28,849 nt of DNA, taken from NCBI GenBank assembly GCA_946627575.1, contig CAMOVS010000001.1:1-28849 (forward strand), read 5' to 3'. Below are positions 1 to 6,515 of the stretch, in pieces. The stretch comes from an uncultured Lachnospiraceae bacterium (GTDB lineage Bacteria > Bacillota > Clostridia > Lachnospirales > Lachnospiraceae). Below the pieces are notes generated by a model, which did not search any database, had not been told where the DNA came from, and saw nothing but the letters and a program-made list of their open reading frames with translations. Numbering within the stretch: position 1 is the first letter of the stretch; every line of letters begins with the position of its first letter. The position numbers were made by a program, and so were the translations under genes.

Positions 1-149
1 ATACCGGGCTCGGGACATTTGACGGTCTCGACGGAGAGATGATTATGGTCGATGGCTCAGTATACAAGGCAAAAGGGGATGGGACCGTTGAACTGGCAGA
101 CGACAGTGAGACGATACCCTTCTGCGGGATCACTTTCCCTCCTGTGTGA
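1..149 (+). pseudogene. Alpha-acetolactate decarboxylase-like fragment, truncated at its C-terminus
   Basis: The reading frame enters from outside the window (in frame from base 3) and ends at TGA 147-149. It reads GLGTFDGLDGEM, then a D-G-x-V-Y segment and TIPFCGITF. This is the conserved N-terminal third of acetolactate decarboxylase (GLGTFNxLDGEM...PFxxxTFF), the enzyme that converts acetolactate to acetoin. Family members continue for roughly 170 more residues, which include the His ligands of the zinc site. Here translation stops two residues after the TFP motif, and I see no continuation in any frame before the next gene. It is therefore probably a decayed gene or a remnant joined to something upstream. 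A genuine short protein with only this sub-domain cannot be excluded, because the start is not visible. Confidence 0.6.
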
Positions 150-202
150 CGTAACCTAAAAAGTGTGATAAAATGAAATCACGGTAAAAATTATGGTGTA
201 AG

Positions 203-221
203 CCCCCCTGATCGTGGGGGG
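203..221 (+). promoter_or_regulatory. C6/G6 hairpin just upstream of the amylase ribosome site
   Basis: Six C (203-208) and six G (216-221) form a perfect stem with a 7-base loop. It ends only a few bases before the purine-rich ribosome-binding stretch (225-238) of the GH13 gene at 241. It has no following T-run, so it is a poor terminator for the upstream fragment. It could stabilise the mRNA 5' end or influence ribosome access. The role is inferred. Confidence 0.4.
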
Positions 222-240
222 ATAAAGGAGAAAGGAAGCT

Positions 241-2085
241 ATGAAAAGATGGAAGTTACCGAAGGGTAATTCGATATTTTTGCCCATACTTATTATTTCC
301 GTGTGCGCTTTGATGCTGTGTGCCTGTGGAATTAACGATCAGAGTGCCGGCAAGGAGCCAGGCCAGATCAGTCCGACTGAAGGGACAGAGGAAGAGGAGG
401 GATCCCCGGTGTCTTCGGAGAATTTAAAATGGTGGCAAAAGACCATTGCCTATGAGATTTATGTGAAGAGCTTTAAGGATTCGGATGGGGACGGGGTCGG
501 TGACCTGAAGGGAATTACCTCCGAGTTGGACCATCTGAAGAGTCTGGGGGTCGGGGCGATCTGGCTCACGCCATGCTATGCTTCACCTCAGGCGGATAAT
601 GGTTACGATATCGCAGACTATTATCAGATTGACCCTGCCTACGGGACCATGGAGGATATGGACCAGCTGATTGAGGAGGCGGGCAAGAGGGATATCCGGA
701 TTGTCATGGACCTTGTTTTCAACCATACATCTGATCAAAATGACTGGTTTACCAGGTCCCGGTCCGGAGCGGACAATGATAAAAGCGACTGGTATATCTG
801 GGCAGACCCTAAGGAAGACGGGGGTCCGCCGACCAACTGGCGAAGCATTTTCGGGGGTTCGGCCTGGGAATACGACAAGGGACGTAACCAGTACTACCTC
901 CATACCTTCCTGCCCCAGCAGCCGGATCTTAATTGGGCCAATCCGGAGGTTCGTCAGGCCCTGATCGACGTGGCAAATTTCTGGGTGAAAAAGGGTGTGG
1001 GCGGCTTCCGCATGGATGCGATCGCCTATATAAAGAAGCCGGCAGAGTTTGTGGACGGCCAGCCGGATGCCAATGACGGGACAGTGAATGTTCATGCCAT
1101 GACAGCGAATTCCGAGGGTATTCTTGACTATCTCCATGAGTTCAAATCCGCTGTCCAGGAAGGAACCGATATTTTTACAGTAGGAGAGGCCAATGGAGTT
1201 TCCGCTGCGGATCTTCCCGACTGGGTCGGGCCGGAGGGCGTCTTTGATATGGTTTTTGAATTCGGTCATGTCCTGATCGACCTGGAGGATGAAAGCAACT
1301 GGTGCAAGACCCGGCGATGGAAGCTTACGGATTTGAAGGCTCTTTTTACCGCCAGCCAGGAAACCACGTTAAAGACCGGAGGATGGTATCCGGTCTTCCT
1401 GGAAAATCATGACCAACCCCGGTCGGTGAACCGTTTCCTTCCGGAGGGGGCTGACCGGGATGCGGGAGCGAAAGCCCTGGCAACCCTTCTTCTGACCATG
1501 CGGGGGACCCCCTTTATCATGGAAGGGGAGGAACTGGGTTTTGAAAATGTCTCATGGCCATCCATCGATGATTATGATGACATCTCCACAAAAAATCATT
1601 ATCAATTTGCCATAGACGAAGGATTTTCCCCGGAAGAAGCCTTAGACGGGGTTCACCGTTTTTCCAGGGACAGTGCCCGGACACCTATGCAGTGGGATAC
1701 ATCCGACCATGCCGGATTTACCACAGGCAAGCCCTGGCTGCCGGTCTATGATGACTATGCTGCATATAATGTAGCTGCCGAGACGGAAGATCCGGATTCT
1801 GTGCTGAACTGGTATAAAAGGCTGGCCGGAGTCAGAGAGGAGCACAGTGAATTTGCCGAGGGCGATTTCAGGATCCTCTTCCCTGAGGATGAACAGATCT
1901 TCGCTTATACAAGGGAAAATGAATCAGCCAAAGCGACCATCCTGATAAATCTTTCTGCCGAGTCCCTTTCTTATGATGCTTCCTGCGTGAAAAATGCCGA
2001 CCTGATCGCCGGAAGCCTGGGGGATAACCGGAAAGGGGAACTGGCACCTTTTGAAGCGGTCATCTATGAAGAACCCTCTCGCTGA
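241..2085 (+). CDS. GH13 family alpha-glucosidase / alpha-amylase, surface lipoprotein
   Basis: This is a glycoside hydrolase that cleaves alpha-glucosidic bonds of oligosaccharides. It has 614 residues. An N-terminal hydrophobic segment (about 12-28) ends in a lipobox LCAC with Cys29 as lipid anchor, followed by an acidic linker, so the enzyme sits outside the membrane. The (beta/alpha)8 barrel starts near residue 64. Visible landmarks are a calcium loop DSDGDGVGD (80-88), region I DLVFNH (157-162), region II GFRMDA with nucleophile Asp259, acid/base Glu316 in VGEAN, and NHD (389-391). QPDLNW at 227-232 is typical of the oligo-1,6-glucosidase/alpha-glucosidase branch rather than true alpha-amylases. 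All catalytic residues are intact. The start has a good purine-rich ribosome site. The nearest intact gene upstream is outside the window, and a terminator follows. Substrate preference cannot be settled from sequence alone. Confidence 0.93.
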   Translation: MKRWKLPKGNSIFLPILIISVCALMLCACGINDQSAGKEPGQISPTEGTEEEEGSPVSSENLKWWQKTIAYEIYVKSFKDSDGDGVGDLKGITSELDHLKSLGVGAIWLTPCYASPQADNGYDIADYYQIDPAYGTMEDMDQLIEEAGKRDIRIVMDLVFNHTSDQNDWFTRSRSGADNDKSDWYIWADPKEDGGPPTNWRSIFGGSAWEYDKGRNQYYLHTFLPQQPDLNWANPEVRQALIDVANFWVKKGVGGFRMDAIAYIKKPAEFVDGQPDANDGTVNVHAMTANSEGILDYLHEFKSAVQEGTDIFTVGEANGVSAADLPDWVGPEGVFDMVFEFGHVLIDLEDESNWCKTRRWKLTDLKALFTASQETTLKTGGWYPVFLENHDQPRSVNRFLPEGADRDAGAKALATLLLTMRGTPFIMEGEELGFENVSWPSIDDYDDISTKNHYQFAIDEGFSPEEALDGVHRFSRDSARTPMQWDTSDHAGFTTGKPWLPVYDDYAAYNVAAETEDPDSVLNWYKRLAGVREEHSEFAEGDFRILFPEDEQIFAYTRENESAKATILINLSAESLSYDASCVKNADLIAGSLGDNRKGELAPFEAVIYEEPSR

Positions 2086-2136
2086 TCGAAAGGATTCAGA
2101 GAGAGTGACGATACAGAAAACTATATAATACAAAAG

Positions 2137-2169
2137 TGCTCCGCCCTTTTACATGGCAGAGCATTTTTT
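2137..2169 (+). terminator. Terminator of the GH13 gene
   Basis: TGCTCCGCC (2137-2145) pairs with GGCAGAGCA (2155-2163) with one mismatch, and six T follow. It lies about 50 bases after the GH13 stop codon. Confidence 0.8.
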
Positions 2170-2309
2170 CTTGTCCGGACTATATTATTTGTTTTGCCAC
2201 AGAACATTCGCAGGCTCCGCAAAATCCGGTTCAGTTTGTTCACGGCAATGTCTAATTTTTATTTACATAAGATGAATACTATTCACGGTGGGAGTAGCCT
2301 CCGTATTGA

Positions 2310-2435
2310 ATCATAAGCAGTGAAATAATGCTTAAAACTGGTATTGAAAAAATTGGTGTCAATTTTGGTGTCAAACATATAAAATACCGCTTAAATAAGG
2401 GGTCTGTAGTTCAAGTCTTGTTATCCGCATACTGA
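2310..2435 (+). pseudogene. Possible C-terminal remnant of a tyrosine integrase
   Basis: A short open frame without a usable start or ribosome site contains IGVNFGVK, encoded by two direct copies of TTGGTGTCAA at about 2353-2375. As I recall, GVNFGV-type tails with this repeat occur at the extreme C-terminus of some Lachnospiraceae phage-type integrases, next to their attachment site. That fits the tRNA 3'-end scar at 2408-2429, which overlaps the end of this frame. The identification is weak and rests on context. The rest of the gap 2170-2659 holds no other convincing gene. Confidence 0.25.
2408..2429 (+). other. Attachment-site scar: 3' end of a leucine-type tRNA gene
   Basis: The stretch reads like a tRNA from the T-loop onward: GTTCAAGTC, then the T-stem 3' strand CTTGT (2417-2421), an acceptor 3' strand TATCCGC (2422-2428) and discriminator A (2429). 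The 5' half of the T-stem should be ACAAG but is TGTAG, which pairs at only two positions. No GCGGATA acceptor 5' strand lies upstream, so this is not a functional tRNA. A rho-independent terminator follows, as after a tRNA. A tRNA truncated exactly at the T-arm is the usual product of site-specific integration into a tRNA gene. A TATCCGC-A end suits leucine tRNAs. Call based on pattern; intact partner not in window. Confidence 0.5.
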
Positions 2436-2442
2436 TTTTGAT

Positions 2443-2486
2443 CCGGAGAATGGCTGTATAAGCCGCTCTCCGGTTTTTCTTTTTTC
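2443..2486 (+). terminator. Strong terminator after the tRNA-like scar
   Basis: CCGGAGA and GGCT pair with AGCC and TCTCCGG around a two-base internal mismatch (2443-2473), followed by a run of T interrupted by one C. Its position 13 bases after the tRNA 3' end suggests it was the original tRNA terminator. Confidence 0.8.
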
Positions 2487-2659
2487 GCATCTCTTTTGGC
2501 TTCTCATTCCTATGTACTTAATAGTCCTTTGCATAGTTCAGATCCTTCCAAATACCTCCCCCTCTCCAATTTTATAATATAGTTAAGCGAAGTCTCTTTA
2601 TTCATGGACAATCAGAGTGATCTCATACCAACCTATTATTGGATCGGAGGTTTTATCAT

Positions 2660-3076
2660 ATGCGCGTTGCTATATATCAGTTTCAGAATGCCCAGGGTAA
2701 TTGCCCCAGCTGTAACCAGGCCGGCAATCAGATGATCGCTATCGGCCGGGAGTCCTGTCAGGATAAGGCCCGTGAGCTGCTTGGAGAGGATTGCGAATTT
2801 ATCTTTTATCTTGACCGCAGCGAATCCCGGCTTACGGGAGACAGCATCCATACCGTGAAGAATCGTCCCCGTTTTTTGTCTCTTCTTAAGGATATTGAAA
2901 AGGGCGATATCGATGCGGTTATAGTGACCTTTATGGGCGAACTTAGTATAGAAGAGGCTTTTATCATTGATTTCTACCGGTTCCTTAAGGAACATGGCGT
3001 GAAGCTGATCACGGTTCGAGAAGGTTTCCGGATCATGGAAATGCTTGATACCGTATTGACTCTTTCTTCTTTTTAG
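2660..3076 (+). CDS. Resolvase N-domain-like protein lacking catalytic residues
   Basis: A 138-residue protein. The ATG at 2660 is preferred because CGGAGG (2645-2650) lies 9 bases upstream; an upstream in-frame ATG at 2639 would overlap that site. It begins MRVAIYQFQN and later has RPRFLSLLKDIEKGDIDAVIV, FLKEHGVKLITV and EG. This follows the order of a serine-recombinase catalytic domain (MRxxxYxRVS..., RPxFxxLLxDIExGxIDxVIV, L...GVxxIxVxEG). The catalytic Ser position reads Asn10 and the RVS Arg reads Phe8; the DRLsR stretch reads FMGELS. No DNA-binding helix-turn-helix follows. It is probably a degenerate or re-purposed domain that cannot recombine DNA. A CPSC pair sits near residue 14. 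The family assignment is by eye and distant. Confidence 0.6.
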   Translation: MRVAIYQFQNAQGNCPSCNQAGNQMIAIGRESCQDKARELLGEDCEFIFYLDRSESRLTGDSIHTVKNRPRFLSLLKDIEKGDIDAVIVTFMGELSIEEAFIIDFYRFLKEHGVKLITVREGFRIMEMLDTVLTLSSF

Positions 3077-3112
3077 CAAGAAACTTTTCTTCTTATATGA
3101 TTGCATAAAAAT

Positions 3113-3153
3113 ACGTCTTCGTAATCATTAACTGATTATTGAAGGCGTTTTTT
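3113..3153. terminator. Bidirectional terminator between convergent genes
   Basis: An imperfect 15-bp stem (ACGTCTTC-TAATCA against TGATTATTGAAGGCGT, with one bulge and a short loop) is flanked by A-rich sequence on the left and six T on the right. It can serve the resolvase-like gene (plus) and the transporter/DUF6472 pair (minus). Confidence 0.75.
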
Positions 3154-3180
3154 GGCTTATCATTTTTCTTTCGATGGCCG

Positions 3181-3357
3181 TCATATCTGCTTACGTACGA
3201 CCGCATACTCATCCCCGTTTCGGTAGTAAGGACAGCTTTTGCGGTGCGTCTGCAGGAGCTGATAGTAGTCATCTTCGTCCATATCAACGTCACAGATATA
3301 CTCTTCGTATTCCTCATCGTAGATATAATATGCACATTGCTGACATTGGTTTTCCAT
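3181..3357 (-). CDS. Small Cys-rich acidic protein, DUF6472-like
   Basis: A 58-residue reading frame starting MENQCQQCAYYIYDEEYEEY, then ICDVDMDEDD, SCPYYRNGDEY and ending VVRKQI. The ribosome site AAGGGAAG is placed just upstream, and the gene starts 13 bases after the stop of the SNF transporter, so the two form an operon. The pattern CxxC, YDEEY, D-x-D-E-D-D, CPYYRxGDEY, RKQ matches a small family I know from Lachnospiraceae as DUF6472. The four Cys (5, 8, 22, 42) could bind a metal. The function is unknown. It is too short for ordinary ORF calling but the family match is convincing. Confidence 0.8.
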   Translation of the reverse strand: MENQCQQCAYYIYDEEYEEYICDVDMDEDDYYQLLQTHRKSCPYYRNGDEYAVVRKQI

Positions 3358-3370
3358 TTCCGCTTCCCTT

Positions 3371-4726
3371 TCATCGAAGTCCTGAGATAAAGATAAAGAT
3401 GATCAATACCGGTAATACGAACTGAAAGTAGGGTTTGAGCCGGGAAGAGAACTTTATGCCTTTACCGGTGTTGCATTCGTTCAGATAATCGTCAAATCCC
3501 CATCCTGCTTTGGTGACACAAAATAGCAGGAAAACCAGAGATCCTGTCGGCAGCAGAAGGTTGCTGACGATGTAGTCCTCCATATCCAGTATGTTTTTGT
3601 TACCCATGAAGAGGACATTTTTCCAGACATTGAATCCCAATACGCAGGGCATGCTGCCCAGGAGAACGCTAACCAGATTAATACATACCGATTTCTTCCT
3701 GCTTATGCCAAAGGTGTCTGTCAGATAGGCGATCAGGTTCTCAAATACCGCGATTACCGTTGAGAAACTGGCGAAGGTCATAAAAAGGAAGAACATACTT
3801 CCCCAGATTCTGCCGCCGGCCATATTGACAAATACGTTAGGCAGAGTGACAAAGATCAGGGCCGGTCCCTGGTCCGGAGCTACACCGAAAGCGAAGCAGG
3901 CAGGGAATATGATCAGTCCGGCCATGATGGCTACAAAGGTATCCAGTATACAGATGGTTCCTGCTTCACTTGGAAGGGTATGGTCCCTGGACATATAACT
4001 TCCGAAGATCTCCATGGAGGCTATACCTATGCTAAGTGTAAAGAATGCCTGATTCATGGCTGCAGTTATTACTTTGTTGAGACCGATTTCACGTACCTTG
4101 TCTATATTGGGAACAAGGTAGAAGCTGAGTCCCTCTGATGCTCTTGGGAGCATCAGACTATGGACTGCCAGTATGATGATAAGTACCAGCAGAATGGACA
4201 TCATATAGGTACTGATCTTTTCGATACCGTTTTCCAGACCCTTGGCGCAGACCAGGAATCCTGCTATGACGGTTATGGCCATCCAGACACTCATTTCCAC
4301 CGGAGATGACTGCAACTGGTTGAAGACAGCTCCGATATCATCCGCTTCCATCCCCCTTGCAAAGGTCCCTGTGATGAATTTGAAGAAGTAGGCCAGCATC
4401 CATCCGGCTACCGTGGTGTAATAGACCATGAGCACAAAAGAGCCAAACAGGCAGATCCATCCGTGCAGGTGCCATTTGGTCCCGGGTTTTTCTAGAGTCT
4501 TGTAAGCCAGATAGGCGCTTTGCTTACTGGCTCTTCCCACAGACAGCTCCATGGTCAGAACCGGCAGTCCCATAATCACCAGAAAGAGAAGATAGAAAAA
4601 AACAAATATCCCTCCGCCATTTTCTCCTGCTACATATGGGAACCTCCATACATTACCAATACCTATGGCGCATCCTGCGCTTACAAGAATAAATCCTAAG
4701 CGGGATCCGAATCCCTCTCTTTGCAT
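3371..4726 (-). CDS. Sodium-dependent transporter, SNF/NSS family
   Basis: A 451-residue integral membrane protein that probably imports an amino acid together with Na+. The N-terminus FGSRLGFILVSAGCAIGIGNVWRFPY is split here for length: FGSRLGFIL, then SAGCAIGIGNVWRFPY, the TM1 signature of the neurotransmitter:sodium symporter family, followed by ENGGG in the TM1-TM2 turn. About 11-12 hydrophobic segments follow, as in bacterial LeuT/MhsT-type members. The ribosome site GAGGAG lies directly upstream of ATG. The small DUF6472-like gene follows 13 bases after the stop. The upstream gap (4727-4964), shared with a divergent AEC carrier, contains an 11-bp inverted repeat. Substrate unknown; tryptophan, tyrosine or branched residues are typical of the family. 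Confidence 0.92.
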   Translation of the reverse strand: MQREGFGSRLGFILVSAGCAIGIGNVWRFPYVAGENGGGIFVFFYLLFLVIMGLPVLTMELSVGRASKQSAYLAYKTLEKPGTKWHLHGWICLFGSFVLMVYYTTVAGWMLAYFFKFITGTFARGMEADDIGAVFNQLQSSPVEMSVWMAITVIAGFLVCAKGLENGIEKISTYMMSILLVLIIILAVHSLMLPRASEGLSFYLVPNIDKVREIGLNKVITAAMNQAFFTLSIGIASMEIFGSYMSRDHTLPSEAGTICILDTFVAIMAGLIIFPACFAFGVAPDQGPALIFVTLPNVFVNMAGGRIWGSMFFLFMTFASFSTVIAVFENLIAYLTDTFGISRKKSVCINLVSVLLGSMPCVLGFNVWKNVLFMGNKNILDMEDYIVSNLLLPTGSLVFLLFCVTKAGWGFDDYLNECNTGKGIKFSSRLKPYFQFVLPVLIIFIFISGLR

Positions 4727-4803
4727 AACTCTTCTCCTCTACGTCTCTTAGATTGTTTCCAGCGTTTATAAAATTCTGTTAAAGGGCATTCTTTTTCATA
4801 CTT

Positions 4804-4850
4804 GTATTGGTTCATTCAGATTGTTACGGGGTCAGACCTTGAACCAATAC
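4804..4850. repeat. 11-bp perfect inverted repeat in the divergent transporter promoter region
   Basis: GTATTGGTTCA (4804-4814) and TGAACCAATAC (4840-4850) are exact reverse complements around a 25-base centre that holds two TCAGA copies. It lies between the SNF transporter (minus) and the AEC carrier (plus). It could be a long-loop RNA hairpin in a leader or two half-sites of a looped operator shared by both genes. No T-run follows on either strand. Confidence 0.6.
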
Positions 4851-4964
4851 TACGATTACTTATTACCATTTTTATAGGCAGGCCTTGCTTGCATTATCTG
4901 TTTGATTTATTTAAAATATGATGATATAACTGATTCTCATCTGCAACCCAAGGAGGAAATACCC

Positions 4965-5900
4965 ATGAATCTAAGTCTTATGCTTCTTTCACAGATCATG
5001 GTGATGGCTATCTACATATTTTTCGGCTTTTTAGGCGTTCGTTTTCATGTGCTTGAAGAGTCTGACAGCTCCCATCTGGCTTCACTGGTCTTATACATCA
5101 TCAATCCTGCTCTGGTTTTTGATGCTTTTCAGATCAGCTTCTCCATGAATAAGGTACGTGGATTTTTTCTGGCGGTCCTTGCTTCCCTTCTGATGCACGT
5201 CCTCTTCCTGCTTTTTGTTCATCTGTTCAACCGATGTTTCCCGATGAATGCGATTGAGCGGGCTTCTCTGATTTATCCCAACTGCGGCAACCTGATTGTC
5301 CCCCTTATAGGCAGTGTGCTGGGCAAGGAATATGTGATCTATTGCTGTGCCTTTATGGGTGTGCAGCTTATCATTTTCTGGACTCACGGAGCATATATTA
5401 TAGGCGGCAAAGAAGCTATGAATCTAAAAAAAGTGATTGCCAATCCAAACATAATCGCCATGCTTTTGGGGCTGCTTTTCTTTTTCAATGGATGGAAGCT
5501 TCCGGAGATTCCTTCTCTGGCCATTGAGAGAACCGGCGCCTGTATCGCTCCTGTCAGCATGATTGTTATCGGCATTCTGATCGCTTCTTCGGACCTTAAG
5601 TCCGTCTTCTCGCGGAAAAGATCCTGGCTGGTCTGCCTGATCCGCCTGCTTCTCATGCCCATGCTCTGCATCTTTTTATTATGGCTGACCAGAATTCCCT
5701 GGATGATGGCCCGGGGTCCCGAGATTCTTTTTGTATCCTTTCTGGCGGCTGCTGCTCCTGTGGCGGTCAATGTGACCCAGCTTGCGGGCGTGTACGGGAA
5801 GGATTCTATTCTGGCAAGCAGCATTAATATCATGAGTGTCTTCCTCTGCATCCTGACTATGCCTCTGATGACCTTGGCTTATCAATGGATCATTATGTAG
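4965..5900 (+). CDS. AEC-family (auxin efflux carrier-like) transporter
   Basis: A 311-residue membrane protein. The ATG at 4965 is chosen because AAGGAGG lies 7 bases upstream; the open frame extends further 5' (to 4902) without a ribosome site. The sequence is a chain of about ten hydrophobic segments, with the AEC-typical NPALVFD in the N-terminal part and CGNLIVPLIGSVLG around residue 105, near the discontinuous helix of this fold. Family members export or exchange malate, malonate or other organic anions, and some are auxin carriers in plants; the substrate here is not predictable. It is divergently transcribed from the SNF transporter and ends one base before the convergent thioesterase gene. 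Confidence 0.88.
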   Translation: MNLSLMLLSQIMVMAIYIFFGFLGVRFHVLEESDSSHLASLVLYIINPALVFDAFQISFSMNKVRGFFLAVLASLLMHVLFLLFVHLFNRCFPMNAIERASLIYPNCGNLIVPLIGSVLGKEYVIYCCAFMGVQLIIFWTHGAYIIGGKEAMNLKKVIANPNIIAMLLGLLFFFNGWKLPEIPSLAIERTGACIAPVSMIVIGILIASSDLKSVFSRKRSWLVCLIRLLLMPMLCIFLLWLTRIPWMMARGPEILFVSFLAAAAPVAVNVTQLAGVYGKDSILASSINIMSVFLCILTMPLMTLAYQWIIM

Positions 5901-5901
5901 T

Positions 5902-6327
5902 TTAGCTTTGGGGAAGGGGGCTCTCATAAGTTCCCTTCATCCTGGCATATTCAAATAAGCCGATGGCCAGGAGTTTATCCCTGCTGTCATAGATTCTGAT
6001 TTCGCTGACGCTGATTTTCTTTCCTTCCTTAACTACCTCGGCCTTACAGACCAGCTTGTCTGTATTCATCGCTGCTGCCAGGTATTCCATATTACCGGAG
6101 GCCGTGGTCACCCGGTTGCCGTGGGTCGCAGCTGCTGCCCCGCCGATGGTATCGGCCAGGGCAAAAAGGACACCTCCGTGAACGGATCCGTTGATGTTGA
6201 GATGGTCCGGACGGACAGGCATCTGGCCCATGGCATAACCCTTACGAATCTCTTTGGTGTCGATCCCCAGGATGCGGGCAAAGGTATTGTCGTGGTTTCT
6301 GATCTCCCGGATCTTTTCGTAATTCAT
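5902..6327 (-). CDS. PaaI-type hotdog-fold acyl-CoA thioesterase
   Basis: A 141-residue cytoplasmic protein. The start at 6327 (MNYEKIREIRN) is preferred over an upstream in-frame start at 6399, because GAGGGG sits just upstream and the family normally begins near this point. Key features are the hotdog helix HGGVLFALADTIGGAA (the HGG-x-x-x-x-x-x-D signature with the catalytic-loop Asp) preceded by LNINGSVHGG, and TTASGNMEYL. Members hydrolyse aryl- or acyl-CoA and often act as housekeeping or phenylacetate-pathway thioesterases. The stop lies one base from that of the convergent AEC carrier, so the two mRNAs overlap at their 3' ends. Confidence 0.88.
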   Translation of the reverse strand: MNYEKIREIRNHDNTFARILGIDTKEIRKGYAMGQMPVRPDHLNINGSVHGGVLFALADTIGGAAAATHGNRVTTASGNMEYLAAAMNTDKLVCKAEVVKEGKKISVSEIRIYDSRDKLLAIGLFEYARMKGTYESPLPQS

Positions 6328-6373
6328 TTTCCCCTCGCTTCTAACATATCGTTGTTGATCTGTCAGGTCGTCA

Positions 6374-6418
6374 AAGAAAACAGGAAAGAAGCCCGGCAAT
6401 AATACCGGGCCTTTCCTG
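6374..6418 (-). terminator. Terminator of the trigger-factor-like lipoprotein gene
   Basis: CAGGAAAG (6381-6388) and GCCCGG (6391-6396) pair with CCGGGC (6405-6410) and CTTTCCTG (6411-6418), giving a 14-bp stem with a 2-base bulge. Read on the minus strand it is followed by TTTTCTTT. It sits about 100 bases beyond the stop at 6516. Confidence 0.65.
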
Positions 6419-6515
6419 CAAATAACTCTCTTATAATTCCTGCTGCTCCGGCCGGCTCTTACCTAGTCCCCCGGCCAACTGCCCTTACGGATCTTATATC
6501 AGATCTTTTCTTTTA

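Noticed and set aside
2340..2429. An intact tRNA gene
   Set aside because: Only the 3' part is present; the T-stem does not pair and no acceptor 5' strand, D-arm or anticodon arm can be drawn.
4727..4964. Riboswitch upstream of the transporter genes
   Set aside because: Only a long-loop inverted repeat is present; no known aptamer core was recognised.
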